This document shows, piece after piece, positions 1 to 12,700 of a stretch of DNA of 64,000 bases. Where the stretch lies: assembly GCA_037893245.1 (NCBI GenBank), contig JBAIAA010000028.1, positions 1 to 64,000 on the forward strand. Reading direction: 5' to 3'. This DNA comes from Crossaster papposus (lineage: Eukaryota > Echinodermata > Asteroidea > Velatida > Solasteridae). The translations under genes and the position numbers were made by a program. Below the pieces are notes generated by a model that saw nothing but the letters and a program-made list of their open reading frames with translations, did not search any database and was not told where the DNA came from. Position 1 is the stretch's first letter. The number at the start of each line of letters is the position of its first letter.

Positions 1-998
1 TTTTATATGTATTTTTAAGGTTTTTTCCTGACAAAAAAATCTGTATAAAATCATAACTTACGCAGTTTAAGGGCACCATCACCAAATTTTCCAAGATTGT
101 TGCTAACGTCATAAACTAACTTTTGAAAACATATTGTGAAATTTGAAGCTGACATTTTTATAATACAAGTTCAAAGGTCATTTTGTTACGTATTTTTTCT
201 ATGCTTCATATTACAATTTTGATTTGATGTTATGAAATGGAGACCATTCAAAGAGCTTAAAAATGATGTACACACATGTACAACTTGGCCTTCTATGTAG
301 GTGCTATACTTTTCGAGATATAAGTATTTAAAGTTTGGAAATCATGCTAATTAGTTCAAAGTTCACTAGTTCATCTAAACAAATTACAAACAAATTCAGT
401 TCTGGTTTTTATTTCATTTAGACCAATCATAACACCAAATATCATTTTAATCTGCGAGGAACTTGGTCCAAAAGCATGTTGAATTGACACGGAATGACTC
501 GGTTGTCTCAGATTTCTGAGACAACTTTCGTGCAACCACTTATCACCAAAATTGGAAAAATAGTTTTTTTCATTTTCCAGTCATTTGTTATAATGCGTAT
601 CTGAATATTTTCACCATCCGAGAATACCCTCGAAACGACAGAACAATACATTAAATAAGTTTAGCCAATGTGTTTCAAACAAGAATAGTAACGAAACGTT
701 ATAACGAGCCGGTTGAGCGTTTACGTAAAATTTGACGTGAATTCGCACATTGCATTTAACAAACAGGGCGCACAAGGCGTATGCGTGTATTTAGAATTAA
801 GACTGATGATGAATTAAAAAATCTGCCCCAAATTACAGCAGAAATAAAAGGGGCACGTGGCAACAATTCGAAGTAATGACAAGTACAAGCCTAGATGAGA
901 TTTGAAGGTTTGCATGGCTAAAAGGCAATAAGATACGGTAACACCAAATAGTATAGTATCCTCAAATTTGTATCCAATATACCCTACAGGTATATTAT
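1..998. other. AT-rich non-coding stretch
   Basis: No exon, RNA gene or recognisable repeat boundary was seen. A short ORF on the minus strand (814-1107) overlaps the CCCTAACC-rich run and has no domain. Confidence 0.5.
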
Positions 999-1074
999 AC
1001 CCTAACCTTAACACTAACCCTAACTCACATCCTAACCCTTTTTTTTGAATAATTTGAGTAAAATTCAAAAATCT

Positions 1075-1195
1075 ATTTCGTGAAATTCCTTCTGGAGACC
1101 TATTCATCTATAGAATTTACCCTGTGGAGACCTTTTCACTCTCATTGTCCATAGTGTGTAATTAGGTCTTCACAGGTTACCGAATTTAGAAACAG
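1075..1195 (+). repeat. Dispersed repeat, unoccupied relative of 58.38-58.76 kb
   Basis: GGAGACCTATTCATCTATAG, CCCTGTGGAGACCTTTTCAC, GTCCATAGTGTGTAATTAGG. The related repeat at 58.4 kb carries a MITE between the last two blocks. A degenerate CCCTAACC-rich stretch (1000-1040) precedes it. Confidence 0.6.
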
Positions 1196-1196
1196 T

Positions 1197-1330
1197 AATG
1201 TGTGGTTCTGAAAAGAACCGGAGGGAACTCAACGTTTCAGACAGTGTGCTCTGCCCGTCATCAGGAGACTGAGAGATTCAAACGGCGAAGCAAGGTTGTA
1301 TGAAGCCTGGAATCGATGAAGCATACGAAG
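1197..1330 (+). repeat. Terminal arm of the Penelope-like family, solo copy
   Basis: TGTGGTTCTGAAAAGAACCG, GAGGGAACTCAACGTTTCAG and CTCTGCCCGTCATCAGGAG match the left arm at 49.9 kb, including a trailing TATGAAGCCTGGAATCGATG. A shorter inverted copy lies at 55917-55955. Confidence 0.75.
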
Positions 1331-1339
1331 GATATGTAA

Positions 1340-1838
1340 GGCCGTGTCCGAAACGAGTGTCTAGAGCTAAGGTCTACGTCTACAGCTACAGCTATGTCTA
1401 CGTAGGCGCTAAGGCAAATGTAATTCGGACATGGCTACGGTAGAGCCTACGGCTAGTTATTGCGCCCCCAAGCGATGCTTGAATTAGTGTTTGCAAATTA
1501 CGATGTCAGAATTTACAACCATTATCGTCTGCTAGATGTTGCGCAATGTTTGTTTACAGCCAGTCGAAATACCTGATGATATTGGCGTATTTGTCGATCT
1601 GTTAGTTTCAATTCAATGCACTATCATTGCAAAATAAACAAAAATTTGCTCCAAAATTAACGTTAGTGCTGCCGCCATTTTGTTTTGCCTGAGCTAGACA
1701 ACTTCTTTTACGGCTAGATTTTTGTGACGTTGTAGCCGTAGCTGTAGCTCTAGACGGCATTTCGGACAGCGCTACAAAATGGCCGCCGTAGACAATAGAC
1801 CTAGCCGTAGCTCTAGACACCCGTTTCGGACACGGCCC
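1340..1838. mobile_element. DNA element with GGCCGTGTCCGAAAC ends
   Basis: GGCCGTGTCCGAAACGAGTG then CTAGAGCTA is inverted at the right (TAGCTCTAGACACCCGTTTC, GGACACGGCC). Internal CTACGGCTA and TAGCCGTAG motifs recur. About 500 bp, non-coding. The flanking duplication is unclear. Confidence 0.7.
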
Positions 1839-2162
1839 AACTCTCTTCATGCGGGACATGTGGAAAATCCTAGAGTGCGTGTTCTACAGGGGTGTATGTA
1901 ATTATTTGATTGACGAAGGGTACTTGAACACATTGTGAAACATGAACACGTACATGTTGTCAAACCCTTGAGTTCATTTCATGCTGTTTGTCAGCATGTG
2001 TTCAGCAGTACAAAACCTACTTCAAGTTCTTGCATTGTGCCTCTCATACTGGTTGTTTATTTTTTGATTTAGATTGATACAAAGACTGACCTAAATATAT
2101 AACCAAGCACCCACTTGATGGTTTGTAAACACTAATTGTACCGGTATTTATACATCGACTTA

Positions 2163-2544
2163 TTAAAGGTAGGATATCGATACACCATTTGCAGATCTCG
2201 AAAATCTTTACCACCGCATTATTAAGAAAAATCTTACTCATTTGAAGGAAATAAAGATTGTAGGCATCCAGCAAAATGGTTGCGCTAGATATCCTATAAT
2301 TGTTCCGAAAATTAAATTTTATAAAAATAAATTTGCGATCGCCGTCTGGTGAAACAAGAACAACATAAGAATCACTGCCTGGCGCCGGTTGAAAAAAAAC
2401 CCCGTTTTTCTTGCTTTCCTCAGCATCCATGATTGTAAAATTTCGAACAGGTCAGTTAAACAATATTTACTATAAAATACAACCCCTCAAATCCACCTAT
2501 TCATTATAATTCAATTAACTACCAATGGCATATCCTAACTTTAA
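2163..2544 (+). mobile_element. KM1 MITE copy
   Basis: Full length with TTAA at both ends. The left end carries a small insertion (AGGTAGGATATCGATACACC) and the right end reads GGCATATCCTAACT before TTAA. The interior palindrome is partly deleted. Confidence 0.85.
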
Positions 2545-2881
2545 AGAGGATACGGGATGCCAGATTACATTTGTGTTATTTGCCAGGTATACGTAGCTGA
2601 AAACTTATTAAATTAAAAGGACAATTAGTGTTGGGACTAAAAACAATAATTGACCACTTCTGATGTCCAAAAATCGTGACACTTTGGAGGCTTTGTGTGT
2701 AAATACCAGTGTATGCCAGAGCAGCAACTCAGTCATATGAATCACGACTCCCAAGTGTAACTTCACAAACTTCTGGAAACGCCAGATGGAACCAACGACT
2801 TTTGGTTTCATTTTTATGTCAGTCAGACCAAAAAAGTCCTTGGACTATGTCTCTGTGTTTTATATTGGTGTACTCTATGAT

Positions 2882-3507
2882 TTAAAGGTAGGATACACCA
2901 TTTGCAGATATCCAAAAAAAATTACAACCGAATTATTAAGAAATATCTTACTCTTCTAAAAGTATATAATGATTCTAGGCATCCAGCAAAATGATTGCGC
3001 TAGATATCCTGTAAATATTCCGAAAAATTGAATTTTATAAAGACATTTTCGCGATCGCCGGATGGCGATCGTGAAAAAACAAAAATAACATAAGAATAAC
3101 TGCTCAATGCCGGTTAACCAGTTCGCGCCAGGATTATTTTAACATCGCCGAGCCCACGGGCGGGATTATTTTTAACGAAACTCGATCCGAAGCGGGTTCA
3201 GGCTATTAGTGCCGGGAAGCACACCCACGCATTTCCGGCCTTGCTCGCTGCTGACATACATTTCCGAACTTGAACTTGGCGTGTTTATGTGTCATCCGTT
3301 TTGAATTTGGGAAAATATTTGCGTTTATATACGTCATCCGGCGCGAACTGGTTAAAAACGAACGCTATTTTTTGTGCTTTTCTCGCCATCCATGATTCTA
3401 AAACTTCAGACAAGTCAGTTAAACGATATTTACTATGAAATACAACCCCCCAAATGTACCCATTCATGATAATTCAGGCAATTACCAATGGTGTATCCTA
3501 CCTTTAA
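2882..3507 (+). mobile_element. KM1 MITE copy carrying a nested KM2 MITE
   Basis: Both TTAA-flanked ends are present (TTAAAGGTAGGATACACC and GTGTATCCTACCTTTAA). The copy is 626 bp instead of about 380 because a 234-bp KM2 element sits at an internal TTAA (family consensus CGGTTGAAAAC, here CGGTTAAAAAC). Confidence 0.88.
3114..3355 (+). mobile_element. KM2 MITE nested in KM1
   Basis: TTAA duplications at 3114-3117 and 3352-3355 enclose CCAGTTCGCGCCAGGATTAT on the left and its inverse, CATCCGGCGCGAACTGG, on the right. The element is 234 bp, GC-richer than its surroundings and has no ORF of its own. A C-starting inverted repeat with TTAA duplication is compatible with a piggyBac-type MITE. Confidence 0.85.
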
Positions 3508-3717
3508 ACGATATTTCATACGAATGCCTCTCACCGCTGAAGTTCCTATTTAACCTACATGTAATTCTGCATTTGGAAATTCCTGTAGCGAGAAGTATCT
3601 TTGTTTGTACCCGAACCAACAAAATGAGTCAGTTTTAGGTGCATGAACGAAACACGAATATGTGTTTTTGTTTTTACCAAGCTTTTAAGAGTCTACAGGG
3701 GTGTGTATTTATAGGTA

Positions 3718-4036
3718 CCGGGTAGTGTAATAAATGTTACTACCGAAATATTAAGAAATATTTACTTATTTGAAAATGATTGCGCTAGATATCCTGTTAT
3801 TGTTCTGACAAATTTAATTTTATACCAAAAAAATCACGATCGCCGGATGGCAATCACGAAAAAACCAAGAACAACTGCCCAACACCGGTTGAAAACGAAC
3901 GCCGTTTTTCTTGCTTTTTTCCTTGCTATCCATGATTGTAATACTTTGGACAGGTCAGTTAAAACGACATTTACTATAAAATACAACCTCACAAATCCAC
4001 CCATTTTTGATAATTTAAGCCATTACCAATGGTCAT
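3718..4036 (+). mobile_element. KM1 MITE copy, both ends decayed
   Basis: The interior from TACTACCGAAATATTAAG to CATTACCAATGG aligns with KM1. Neither terminal AGGTAGGATACACC survives. Confidence 0.75.
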
Positions 4037-4039
4037 TGG

Positions 4040-5020
4040 TGTTGAACTAGGCATGGAATTCAATCTTCAGTGAGTTGCCATGATTTTTTTTTCATTTTTT
4101 TCCCAAAATCTTATTTGTTCAGTGTAAAATCATAGAAAAGAGTGGAGTGGGTAGTGATTTCCAGGGACCCAGAGACGTGAACCTTAAACAAGCATGAAAC
4201 AAGCTGGTTTATCGATCGTTGAGGTGATCGCTGTCGCTGAACAGTCTTTTTTCTCAGAATCTTTTTTATTCCAAGGCTATAAGCAGACATTGGAATTAAG
4301 GAGAGCTGTTTTGTCGGCCAAGTCATTCGTCTCTGAAACATCTCGTGATGAGCTTGCCTAGCTATAAGCGATGGCCATGCATTTTTCATTGAAAATCGTG
4401 TGTGGGACGTGACCCAACAGCACTAGAAACTAATTTTGTCAAATTCACACGATTGATGGAATAAATGCTAACAAAAGAGAATATTATAAATAATACAGTT
4501 TTTGTAAAGAGCTGCACATGTGTACTGTACGTGTTGGAAAGAAAACTGAGGTCCTGTTTTATTAGTTGTTAAGGAAATTAATTTGTCACGATTGTTGAAG
4601 TTTTGAAACCGCAGTCGGCGACTGCTATCTGCAAGACTTGTGTTGACTTATAGTGTAATCTGCAATTAATTATTAACGGTACAATATTTAAATTAAATTA
4701 AATATTAATTAACAAAAGTATATGAAAACAATGTCTATCAATGTCAATAAATCAATTGTCATACAAATTAACTTACGACCTTGCTGGCCTTGAGAAAATT
4801 TCAAAGCCTGAGAAAACTTCAAAGGAATATTTGAAAGCAATGTTCTGGACGAGAACAGACAATATATAATTAGCTGAATGTGAACTTGAAGCAATGTTTT
4901 AAGACGCAACGAAGCAAAAAAGAACAATGATTAAAACAAGTTAAAGGAAACATGTAATAAGGATTTTTTTTGCCTAAATCAATAAAGTATAATGTTGACA
5001 ACAACATTATGTGTGTGGTT
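4040..5020. other. Non-coding stretch before the THAP remnant
   Basis: AT-rich unique-looking DNA. Small ORFs on both strands (4111-4389, 4709-4927) have no recognisable product. From about 5080 the sequence becomes CpG-richer up to the THAP frame. Confidence 0.5.
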
Positions 5021-5261
5021 GTGTTTATTTTCTGTGATAAATGGGAAAAAATATTTTTTGAAAATTTTGATCAAACCACTCCGCCCCTCGAAGGGAAGCC
5101 TCATTAACATAAAACCTCGCGAGGGGTATGACGAAAATCGAGGCAGAGACTCGCCGCACTGCTACCTGGCCTATCGTATACTGACTGCGCGCATTGCAAC
5201 AAGTGTCCGTCTTTACATGGTTTTTCATTCTGAATCAGGGTAAAAAAACCAGTTTTCGGTC

Positions 5262-5747
5262 ATGCCGACTAGGTGTGTAGCTGATAGGTGTAGCAAAACT
5301 ACTAAGGATGAAGTAAGGCTTCATTTGTTTCCGGCTGATCCTAAATATCGGAGGATTTGGACAGCCAAAGTAAAGCTTACCAGAGCGAAGTGGTCCGGGC
5401 GGGCCTTGTGACTTTCGGCCCTCTGCAGCGAACAATTTGAGCGCCTAGAGGGACCCCATCTTTATCCTCGCTCGAGTTCGTGTCTGAAAAAGAAATACTG
5501 TGATTCGAATCGGACGAATCAGTACTGTTTTCGTCAGATTCACCAAAAACCGAGGAAGAACTTCACGATCGTCCATGTAAAATTTGATTACCGTGCACAA
5601 AGCGTATGCAATTCGTACACTGTGGGTGCATCAACACACAACAATGTGCGTACGTGGCCATGTGAACCCGTCTTGTACCTAGACGTCGCATACCGACTAT
5701 CGAGAATTTGTCCGGGTCCTGCCTCGGTTTACATCACTCATTTATAG
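5262..5747 (+). pseudogene. THAP-domain reading frame with one internal stop
   Basis: ATG 5262 opens MPTRCVADRCSKTTKDEVRL then HLFPADPKYRRIWTAKVKL and TRAKWSGRAL, stop TGA at 5409, and in the same frame LSALCSEQFERLEGPH continues open to TAG at 5745. The pattern C-x4-C, FP-D, W, then C-x2-[H] is a THAP zinc-binding DNA-recognition domain, seen in P-element transposases and host THAP proteins. The final ligand His is Gln here (CSEQF for CSxHF), and TGA sits just before it. The remainder (RLSRICPGPASVYITHL) has no motif I can name. The region just upstream is CpG-rich. It could be a broken gene or a P-element relic. An intron spanning the stop is possible but not supported. Confidence 0.62.
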
Positions 5748-6076
5748 TGGCCTCGAAATTTATAAAAAAGGGGGGGGGGGGGGGGTCAATTTTTGGACAG
5801 CAAATTACCACACAAAATGTACACTAGAACCAGTTTTGCTTGTTATTCACATTTATTACACATAAATCTAATAAATTAAAACAAAACATGCGTAATAAAA
5901 ATGTTAGACTGCATGTTTCCTTTAAAGTGTGCGCACACGCGCAAAGTTTTGATACAGTGCAAGCAAGCAAGATACATTAAATCTACGGTAACAATGATGA
6001 TAAGCAGTTACATGTAATTACTTCTTGGAAAATTGACTGTGAGAAAAACATCATTGGTCTTTTTTACACTATAAAT

Positions 6077-6488
6077 GTGACCTGCTCCAACGAAACCCGG
6101 ACAAAGTTGACAATTTTTGCTTTTTAGATTTTGCTTTTTTCCAATTCTCTAGGTTATCCGCTTTAAATTGATGTATTATTTACATATGTACCTCCACCCT
6201 ATCTCTCCTGGGAGAAGGATTTAGTGATAAAACCCTGACAACCTAATTATGAGATAAACAGCTTTAAAAATCATAAAAGCGTATTGTATCTATACACAAT
6301 TGTTTCACAAAATAACAAATAAAAACACTTTTGGGTGACGGATTATGTTCAAATTTAGGGAGATTGTAGATTAATAGTTTGTGATTCAGGAAAACTCAAA
6401 ATATCAAAATGGTAAAATCAACCACAAATGACTTCAGGAGTACATTGTAATAAAACACACTGTGCGACTTTGTCCGGGCTTCGTTGGA
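6077..6488. mobile_element. GTGACC-family MITE, right tip lost
   Basis: GTGACCTGCTCCAACGAAAC on the left and inverse TTTGTCCGGGCTTCGTTGGA on the right. The final GGTCAC is replaced by TATGCTC. About 412 bp, non-coding. Confidence 0.8.
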
Positions 6489-6691
6489 ATATGCTCTTTC
6501 ACAAATTAATTATGTATAGTGATACACGTACCGGTAGATTTTTATGTGAACAGTTACATGCACTTCTTGGAAAAATAATTGAGAAACACGACATAAAATA
6601 ATTGACCTTAATAACAAAATAATAATGCAGGCACATTATATATTTTTTATTTTGGAAATAAAAATTTGGCCACTTTTAGCTCAAAGAATGA

Positions 6692-6856
6692 AAGTAGATA
6701 TCAAAATTTTTACTACCGAATTATTAAAAAATATTTTACTTATTTCAAAGTAAATAATGATTTTAGGCATCCATAAAAATGATAGTGCTATAGATATCCT
6801 GTAATTGTTCTGGAAATATTTTTTTTATAAAAAGAATTTGCGATCGCTGTCTGGCA
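6692..6856 (+). mobile_element. KM1 MITE copy, left half only
   Basis: From AGATATCAAAATTTTTACT to GCGATCGCTGTCTGGC matches the left half of KM1 and then stops abruptly at unrelated sequence. Confidence 0.75.
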
Positions 6857-7118
6857 TTCAAAGAGCTTGTCAAGCAACATTATTTAGAGTTTGAGAGCTG
6901 CTTGTAACGATACGAATGCACAACTGACAATTATTATAACTGCAACCCTTTTAATGACCCTGAATTACTTAGTATGTGTTTACCTTTCACTCTGTTTAGT
7001 ACAATTAGAGCAATTTAGGGTTGAAAGGGTTAACCATGCACACTAATATGCAGTACATAAGCCAACCTGTACGTTTGCGGCACTATCACTCAACCTGTAC
7101 GTTTGTGGCACTATCAAT

Positions 7119-7695
7119 CAGAGTTGTATTCGAGTCCCCGCAAGTCCCTGCAAGCCCCCTGCAAGCCCCTGCAAGCCCCTGCAAGCCCCTGCAAGCCCCT
7201 GCAAGTCCATCACAAGTCCATCACAAGTCCATCACAAGTCCATCACAAGTCCATCACAAGTCCATCACAAGTCCATCACAAGTCCATCACAAGTCCATCA
7301 CAAGTCCATCACAAGTCCATCACAAGTCCATCACAAGTCCATCACAAGTCCATCACAAGTCCATCACAAGTCCATCACAAGTCCATCACAAGTCCATCAC
7401 AAGTCCATCACAAGTCCATCACAAGTCCATCACAAGTCCATCACAAGTCCATCACAAGTCCATCACAAGTCCATCACAAGTCCATCACAAGTCCATCACA
7501 AGTCCATCACAAGTCCATCACAAGTCCATCACAAGTTCATCACAAGTCCTTCAGTCTTATTAAGTCAAGTCACTAGCTGTTCAGATGAAACATTCCTTAG
7601 TCATTGTTCAACCAGTTACTTTCAACTGGCTTTTGTGAAAGGACTTTTGTGACTGGATTTGTGAAAGGACTTGCAGGGACTCGAATACAACTCTG
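7119..7695. mobile_element. hAT-like element with minisatellite arms
   Basis: Terminal inverted repeats CAGAGTTGTATTCGAGTCC (left) and its inverse GGACTCGAATACAACTCTG type (right) are flanked by CTATCAAT and CTATCACT, a 7/8 match to an 8-bp target duplication. CAGAG ends and 8-bp duplications are hAT features. The left arm expands into about five 10-bp GCAAGCCCCT units, then about 30 11-bp CAAGTCCATCA units (7206-7550). A short unique core with GTCATTGTTCAACCAG follows, then inverted AAGGACTTGCAGGGACT. Apparent long ORFs here are only the repeat read in frame. Confidence 0.8.
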
Positions 7696-7703
7696 CTATC
7701 ACT

Positions 7704-8080
7704 ATCTGATTGAATCAAGACTATTATTGGGAGAAGAAGCATTATTAGCTTAAATGTCAAGGAAAACCGCTTGTCAAGGGACTTGTATCAACACCAGACG
7801 AGTCAATCAATGAAGCAATTACGCGGCCTGGCCATGTATAGGCCCTACATCATGCTACGTGTAAATCTCTACGTGCATGTACATGTATAAATTTGCGTGT
7901 CTTTACAGGGTATAATTATATTTTTTTCGATTAGCAGTGTTGAGTTTATAGGAAAAAAGGGGTTTGTTCGCTCGTTTCCTAGAAAAGAAGAAGAAATGTT
8001 TGTGTGTGTATCGGTACGTGTCTGTATTAATAAGGTAAATGTATACATACAGTATGTACTGATTTATGTGTGTAATTTGT
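7704..8080. other. Non-coding stretch
   Basis: Nothing recognised between the minisatellite element and the GAGGGGTTCTGG repeat, apart from ACATGTAC-type microsatellite. Confidence 0.45.
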
Positions 8081-8490
8081 GAGGGGTTCTGGAAAAATGA
8101 GATGGTACTGGGCAGAGGTTGAAATGAGGGTTCTCCAGTATTAGAAAAGAGGATAAAATTATCCTTATAATACTGTTTGATGTGCTTCAAGTTATGACTG
8201 TTTAAAGTTCGCATTTATCAACATGTCGCAAAAGTAAAATGTTGAAAAAAAGGTCTTTGAAGTTTCAAGTTTTGTACATGTGATATACATGTATGAATAA
8301 ATTTTTTTTTTTTAAATTTGTATCACTTTTATTCCACTACTTTTATACTATTTCAGAACAAAATATAGTTAGTAGGCATACCAAAGATTACAAATCTAAA
8401 AATTTAAAAATAATCGCTTTTATTATATTTTGCAGTTTTTTCCACTGTGCCCTTTGGCTAATTTGCCCAGTTATGTCTCATTTTGGTAGA
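8081..8490 (+). repeat. Dispersed repeat, GAGGGGTTCTGG family, copy 1
   Basis: GTGAGGGGTTCTGGAAAAAT and ACTGGGCAGAGGTTGAAATG are shared with the copy at 30.44 kb, as are later GTATCACTTTTATTCCACTA and TAGTAGGCATACCAAAGATT segments. Non-coding in both copies. Confidence 0.7.
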
Positions 8491-8970
8491 ATACCACGCA
8501 TTTATTAATTTTAAACACTTCGGCATCTTTCTTCAAAACAATAAAATAATGAACCCCAAGTCCCTAGAGTGATTTACTAGGAACGAACCTTATCATTGCA
8601 GATCTTAACAACATACGCTACACAAACTGATATTTTTCTGTGTTTAAGAGGTATATATTGGCCCATTCATCAAGTTACATGTATGATACATCCTCTCATT
8701 TTGGCAAGGTGGGAAAGACGGGAATACTGTCAAAAATACTGTCGTATTGCTCAGGAAACTATTACTTTACGGTTTCTTTACTCTCTCCTTATTGCCTTAA
8801 CCCGTGTTAACGTATTACCCATCGTGGGCTATACCGGGTCGTACAAATTGTTATGTAAACGGGTTGAAAAAAAAGCCACCAGATTCACCTCAGTACATAG
8901 CTACACCACGCCACCACTTTTACTGTAAGCTCACTGTTTTTACTAGACCAGAATGCAGTGTGTATGTATA
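8491..8970. other. Non-coding stretch with an unassigned ORF
   Basis: A 110-codon plus-strand ORF (8596-8928) has no motif, no splice-site logic and no second copy. I treat it as chance. Confidence 0.4.
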
Positions 8971-9185
8971 GCTGTGTTCCAATTGGACTTTTTGGGTTGA
9001 CTTATTTTGACTTTTTGGTCGAATGACAAAATGAAATTCAATGGGAACGCGCGGTAGACTAAACGTCCCTGTCAATGTACCGCGGCGGTGATGTAAAACT
9101 ACCAGGCCAAAAGTGGTCACAGACAGTTTCTGCTCAGCCGCGGTATTTGGTTATCAGGGACGCTGAAAAGTCCAATGGGAACAGC
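8971..9185. mobile_element. Short MITE with GGCTGTTCCCATTGGACTTTT ends
   Basis: GCTGTGTTCCAATTGGACTT at the left and its inverse AAGTCCAATGGGAACAGCC at the right, 215 bp apart. A CCGCGG-containing interior. No coding content. Confidence 0.65.
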
Positions 9186-9540
9186 CTCGCCTTGTAGAAT
9201 TACTGCGACCTCGTGTAAAATGCTTTGTCTTGAGGTCAAATGTGACTGTGCACAGCGCCCACAATGTGTGACATTGTGATTATTTGTACAAGAACTATCT
9301 CTGGTACCTTATTTGACACAGTAATCACATAAATCGTTTTTAATTAATTAATAATTTTGTTTATATGTATTTCTTACACTTCCCCCGCCTAGTTTCATCT
9401 CCCCCACCAATTTCCAACCCACTCCTACCACTTGTCCCTACCACCCATCCACCACCATCTACATATACCCTACCCTACTTCCTACCCCAACCTCCCCAAC
9501 TTCCCCACCCCTACCATTTTCCCTATCCTACCTCACCCAT
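9186..9540. other. Pyrimidine-rich spacer
   Basis: From about 9370, an asymmetric C/T/A-rich stretch (CTTCCCCCGCCTAG, CCCTACCACCCATCC and similar) lacks G on this strand. It borders the complex array. No gene. Confidence 0.6.
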
Positions 9541-9646
9541 CTAATTAGCTGTTTCGGCATTTCAGCCGAAACAGCTTTTGTTTTCGTTAAAGTTTTTTTT
9601 TTAGCTGTTTCGGCAATTCAGCCGAAACAGCTTTTGTTTTCGTTAA

Positions 9647-9693
<47 letters not shown>

Positions 9694-9736
9694 CTGTTTC
9701 GGTTTTTCACCGAAACAGCTTTTGTTTTCGTTAAAG

Positions 9737-9767
<31 letters not shown>

Positions 9768-12700
9768 TTAGCTGTTTCGGTTTTTCACCGAAACAGCTTT
9801 TGTTTTCGTTAAAGTTTTTTTTTTTCTTTTTTTTTTTTTCCACTTTCAGTGTTTTTACCCATAGGATTTACACACGTTTTTTCTGCCAATACACTTTGGC
9901 ACTTTGGTAAATCCGATCGATTTTAGACTTGGCATACATTTAGACAACCACCCAAGGACGGTCCTAGAAGAAATTCGTCGCGATTACGTCACTCAAGGTC
10001 ACGTGACTTTGCGTTAAAGGTTAAATTTTCCCCATAGGTTTTGTACACGTTTTTCTTCACACTATTGACTTTGACACTTTGGTACATCCGACCGACTTGA
10101 AACTTAGCATACACTTAGAACATCACCCACAGATGGTCCTGGAAGAAATTCGGCACGATTGCGTCATTCAAGGTCACGTAACGTCATGTTAAAGTTTCAA
10201 TTTTTTCCCCCATAGGTTTTGTACACGTTTTTTTTTAGACTATGACTAAGACACTTTTGTAAATTTGATCGACTTGAGACTTGGCACACACAGAAGACCA
10301 CCGCACATATATTGAAAGTAATTTTAGACACTCGAAACAGCTCTGTGTTTGTCCACAAACACATGTCTAGTTTTTTTTTTTTCCTCTTTCAGACTTTTCC
10401 CCATAGGATTTGTACACGTTTTTTCTGGCATAGCACTTTGACACTTTGGTAAATCCGATCGACTTGAGACTTGGCATACATTTAGACAACCACCCAAGGA
10501 CGGTCCTAGAAGAAATTCGTCGTGATTACGTCACTCAAGGTCACGTGACTTCGCGTTAAAGGTGAAATTTTCCCCATAGGTTTTGTACACGGTTTTTTTC
10601 AGACTATTGAATTTGACACTTTGGTAAATCCGATCGACTTGAGACTTGGCATACACTTAGAACACCACCCACAAATGATATTGGAAGAAATTCGGCACGA
10701 TTGCGTCTTTCAAGGTCACGTGACGTCACGTTAAATGTGCAAATTATTACCCCATAGGTTTTGTACACGTTTTTCTTTAGACTATTAACTTTGACACTTT
10801 CGTAAATTTGATCGACTTCAGACTTAGCACACACCTCAACCACCATCCCCAGGGGGGCCAAGGGAAAAATTGTCATGATGACGTCATCGTGGGTCATGTG
10901 ACGTCACATTAAAGGTGCAGTTTTTAAGACCCTCTAACTCTGAAAGTACAAGTCCGGTTGGGGTCAAACTTGGTTTGCAAGTATTCGAGGATGTGTTATA
11001 GACGAAAATTAAGATGACGTAATTATGACATCATCGGGTGTCATGTGACGTCACATTAAAGGTTCAATTTTCTCCATAGGTTTTGTACACGTTTTTCTTC
11101 AAAATATTGAATTTGACACTTCTGTAAATTCGATCGACTTGAGACTTAGCACAGACCTCGACCACCATCCTTAGGAGGGCCAAGAAAAAAATAAACAAGA
11201 TGACGTCATCGCGGGTCATGTGACGTCACATTAAAGGTGTAGTTTTTAAGACCCTCTAACTCTGAAAGTACAAGTCCGGTTGGGGTCAAACTTGGTTTGC
11301 AAGTATTCGAGGATGTGTTATAGACGAAAATTAAGATGACGTCATGATGACATCATCGGGTGTCATGTTACATCACATTAAATGTTCAGTTTTTCCCATA
11401 GGATTTGTACACGTTTTTGTTCAACCAATATATCTTTGGCACTTTGGTAAATCCGATCGACTTTAGACTTGGCACACACTTAGACCACCACACACACATA
11501 ATGAAAGACATTTTAGACATCCGAAACAGCTCTGTGTTTGTCCACAAACATATGTATATTTTTTTTTTTTATTTGCCTTTTTTTCCCCATAGGATTTGTA
11601 CACGTTTGTTCAGACAATACACTTTGACACTTTGGGAAATCCGATCGACTTGAAACTTGGCATACACTTAGACAACCACCCAAGGACACATAATGAAAGA
11701 CATTTTAGACATCCGAAACAGCTCTGTGTTTGTCCACAAACATATGTATAGTTTTTTTTTTTATTTGCCTTTTTTTCCCCATAGGATTTGTACACGTTTG
11801 TTCAGACAATACACTTTGACACTTTGGGAAATCCGATCGACTTGAAACTTGGCATACACTTAGACAACCACCCAAGGACGGTCCTAGAAGAAATTCGTCG
11901 CGATTACGTCATTCAAGGTCACGTGACGTCATGTTAAAGGTAACATTTTCCCCATAGGTTTTGTACACGTTTTTCTTCAAACTGTTGACTTTGACACTTT
12001 AATGAATTCGATCGACTTGAGACTTGGCATACACTTAGAACACCAACCACAGATAGTCCTGGACGAAATTCGGCACGATTGCGTCATTCAAGGTCACGTG
12101 ACGTGACGTTAAAGGTGTAATTTATTTCCCCATAGGGTTTGTACACGTTTTTCTTCAGACCTTTGACTTTGACACTTTGGTAAATCCGACCGACTTGAAA
12201 CTTGGCATACACTTAGAACACCACCCCTAGATGTTTCTGAAAAAAATTCGGCACGATTGCGTCATTCAAGGTCACGTGACGTCACATTAAAGGTGCACAT
12301 TTTTCACCCATAGGTTTTGTACACGTTTATGTTTAGACTGTTGACTTTGACACTGTAGTAAATCCGATCGACTTGAGACTTGGCACACACTTAGACCACC
12401 ATCCACAGACGGCCCTAAAAGAAATTTGGCACGATTACGTCATTCAAGGTCACGGGGCGTCACGTTAAAGTTTCATTTTTCCCCATAGATTTTGTACACG
12501 TTTTTCTTTAGACTATTGCCGTTGACACTTTAGTAAATCTGATCGACTTGAGACTTGGCACACACAAAAGACCACCACACACATATTAAAAGTAATTTTA
12601 GACACTCGAAACAGCTCTGTGTTTGTCCACAAACACATGTCTAGTTTTTTTTTTTTTTTTTTTTTTTTTTTCAGACTTTTCTCCATAGGATTTGCACACG

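Noticed and set aside
999-1040. Telomere-type CCCTAA repeats
   Set aside because: Only three or four degenerate units. Not an array.
7021-7576. Two long overlapping ORFs rich in HKSITSPSQV repeats
   Set aside because: They are the 11-bp minisatellite read in frame. Several frames stay open because the unit lacks stops. No start context or splice logic.
9643-9910. Poly-Lys and poly-Phe ORFs
   Set aside because: Poly-T runs between the AGCTGTTTCGG palindromes. Low complexity only.
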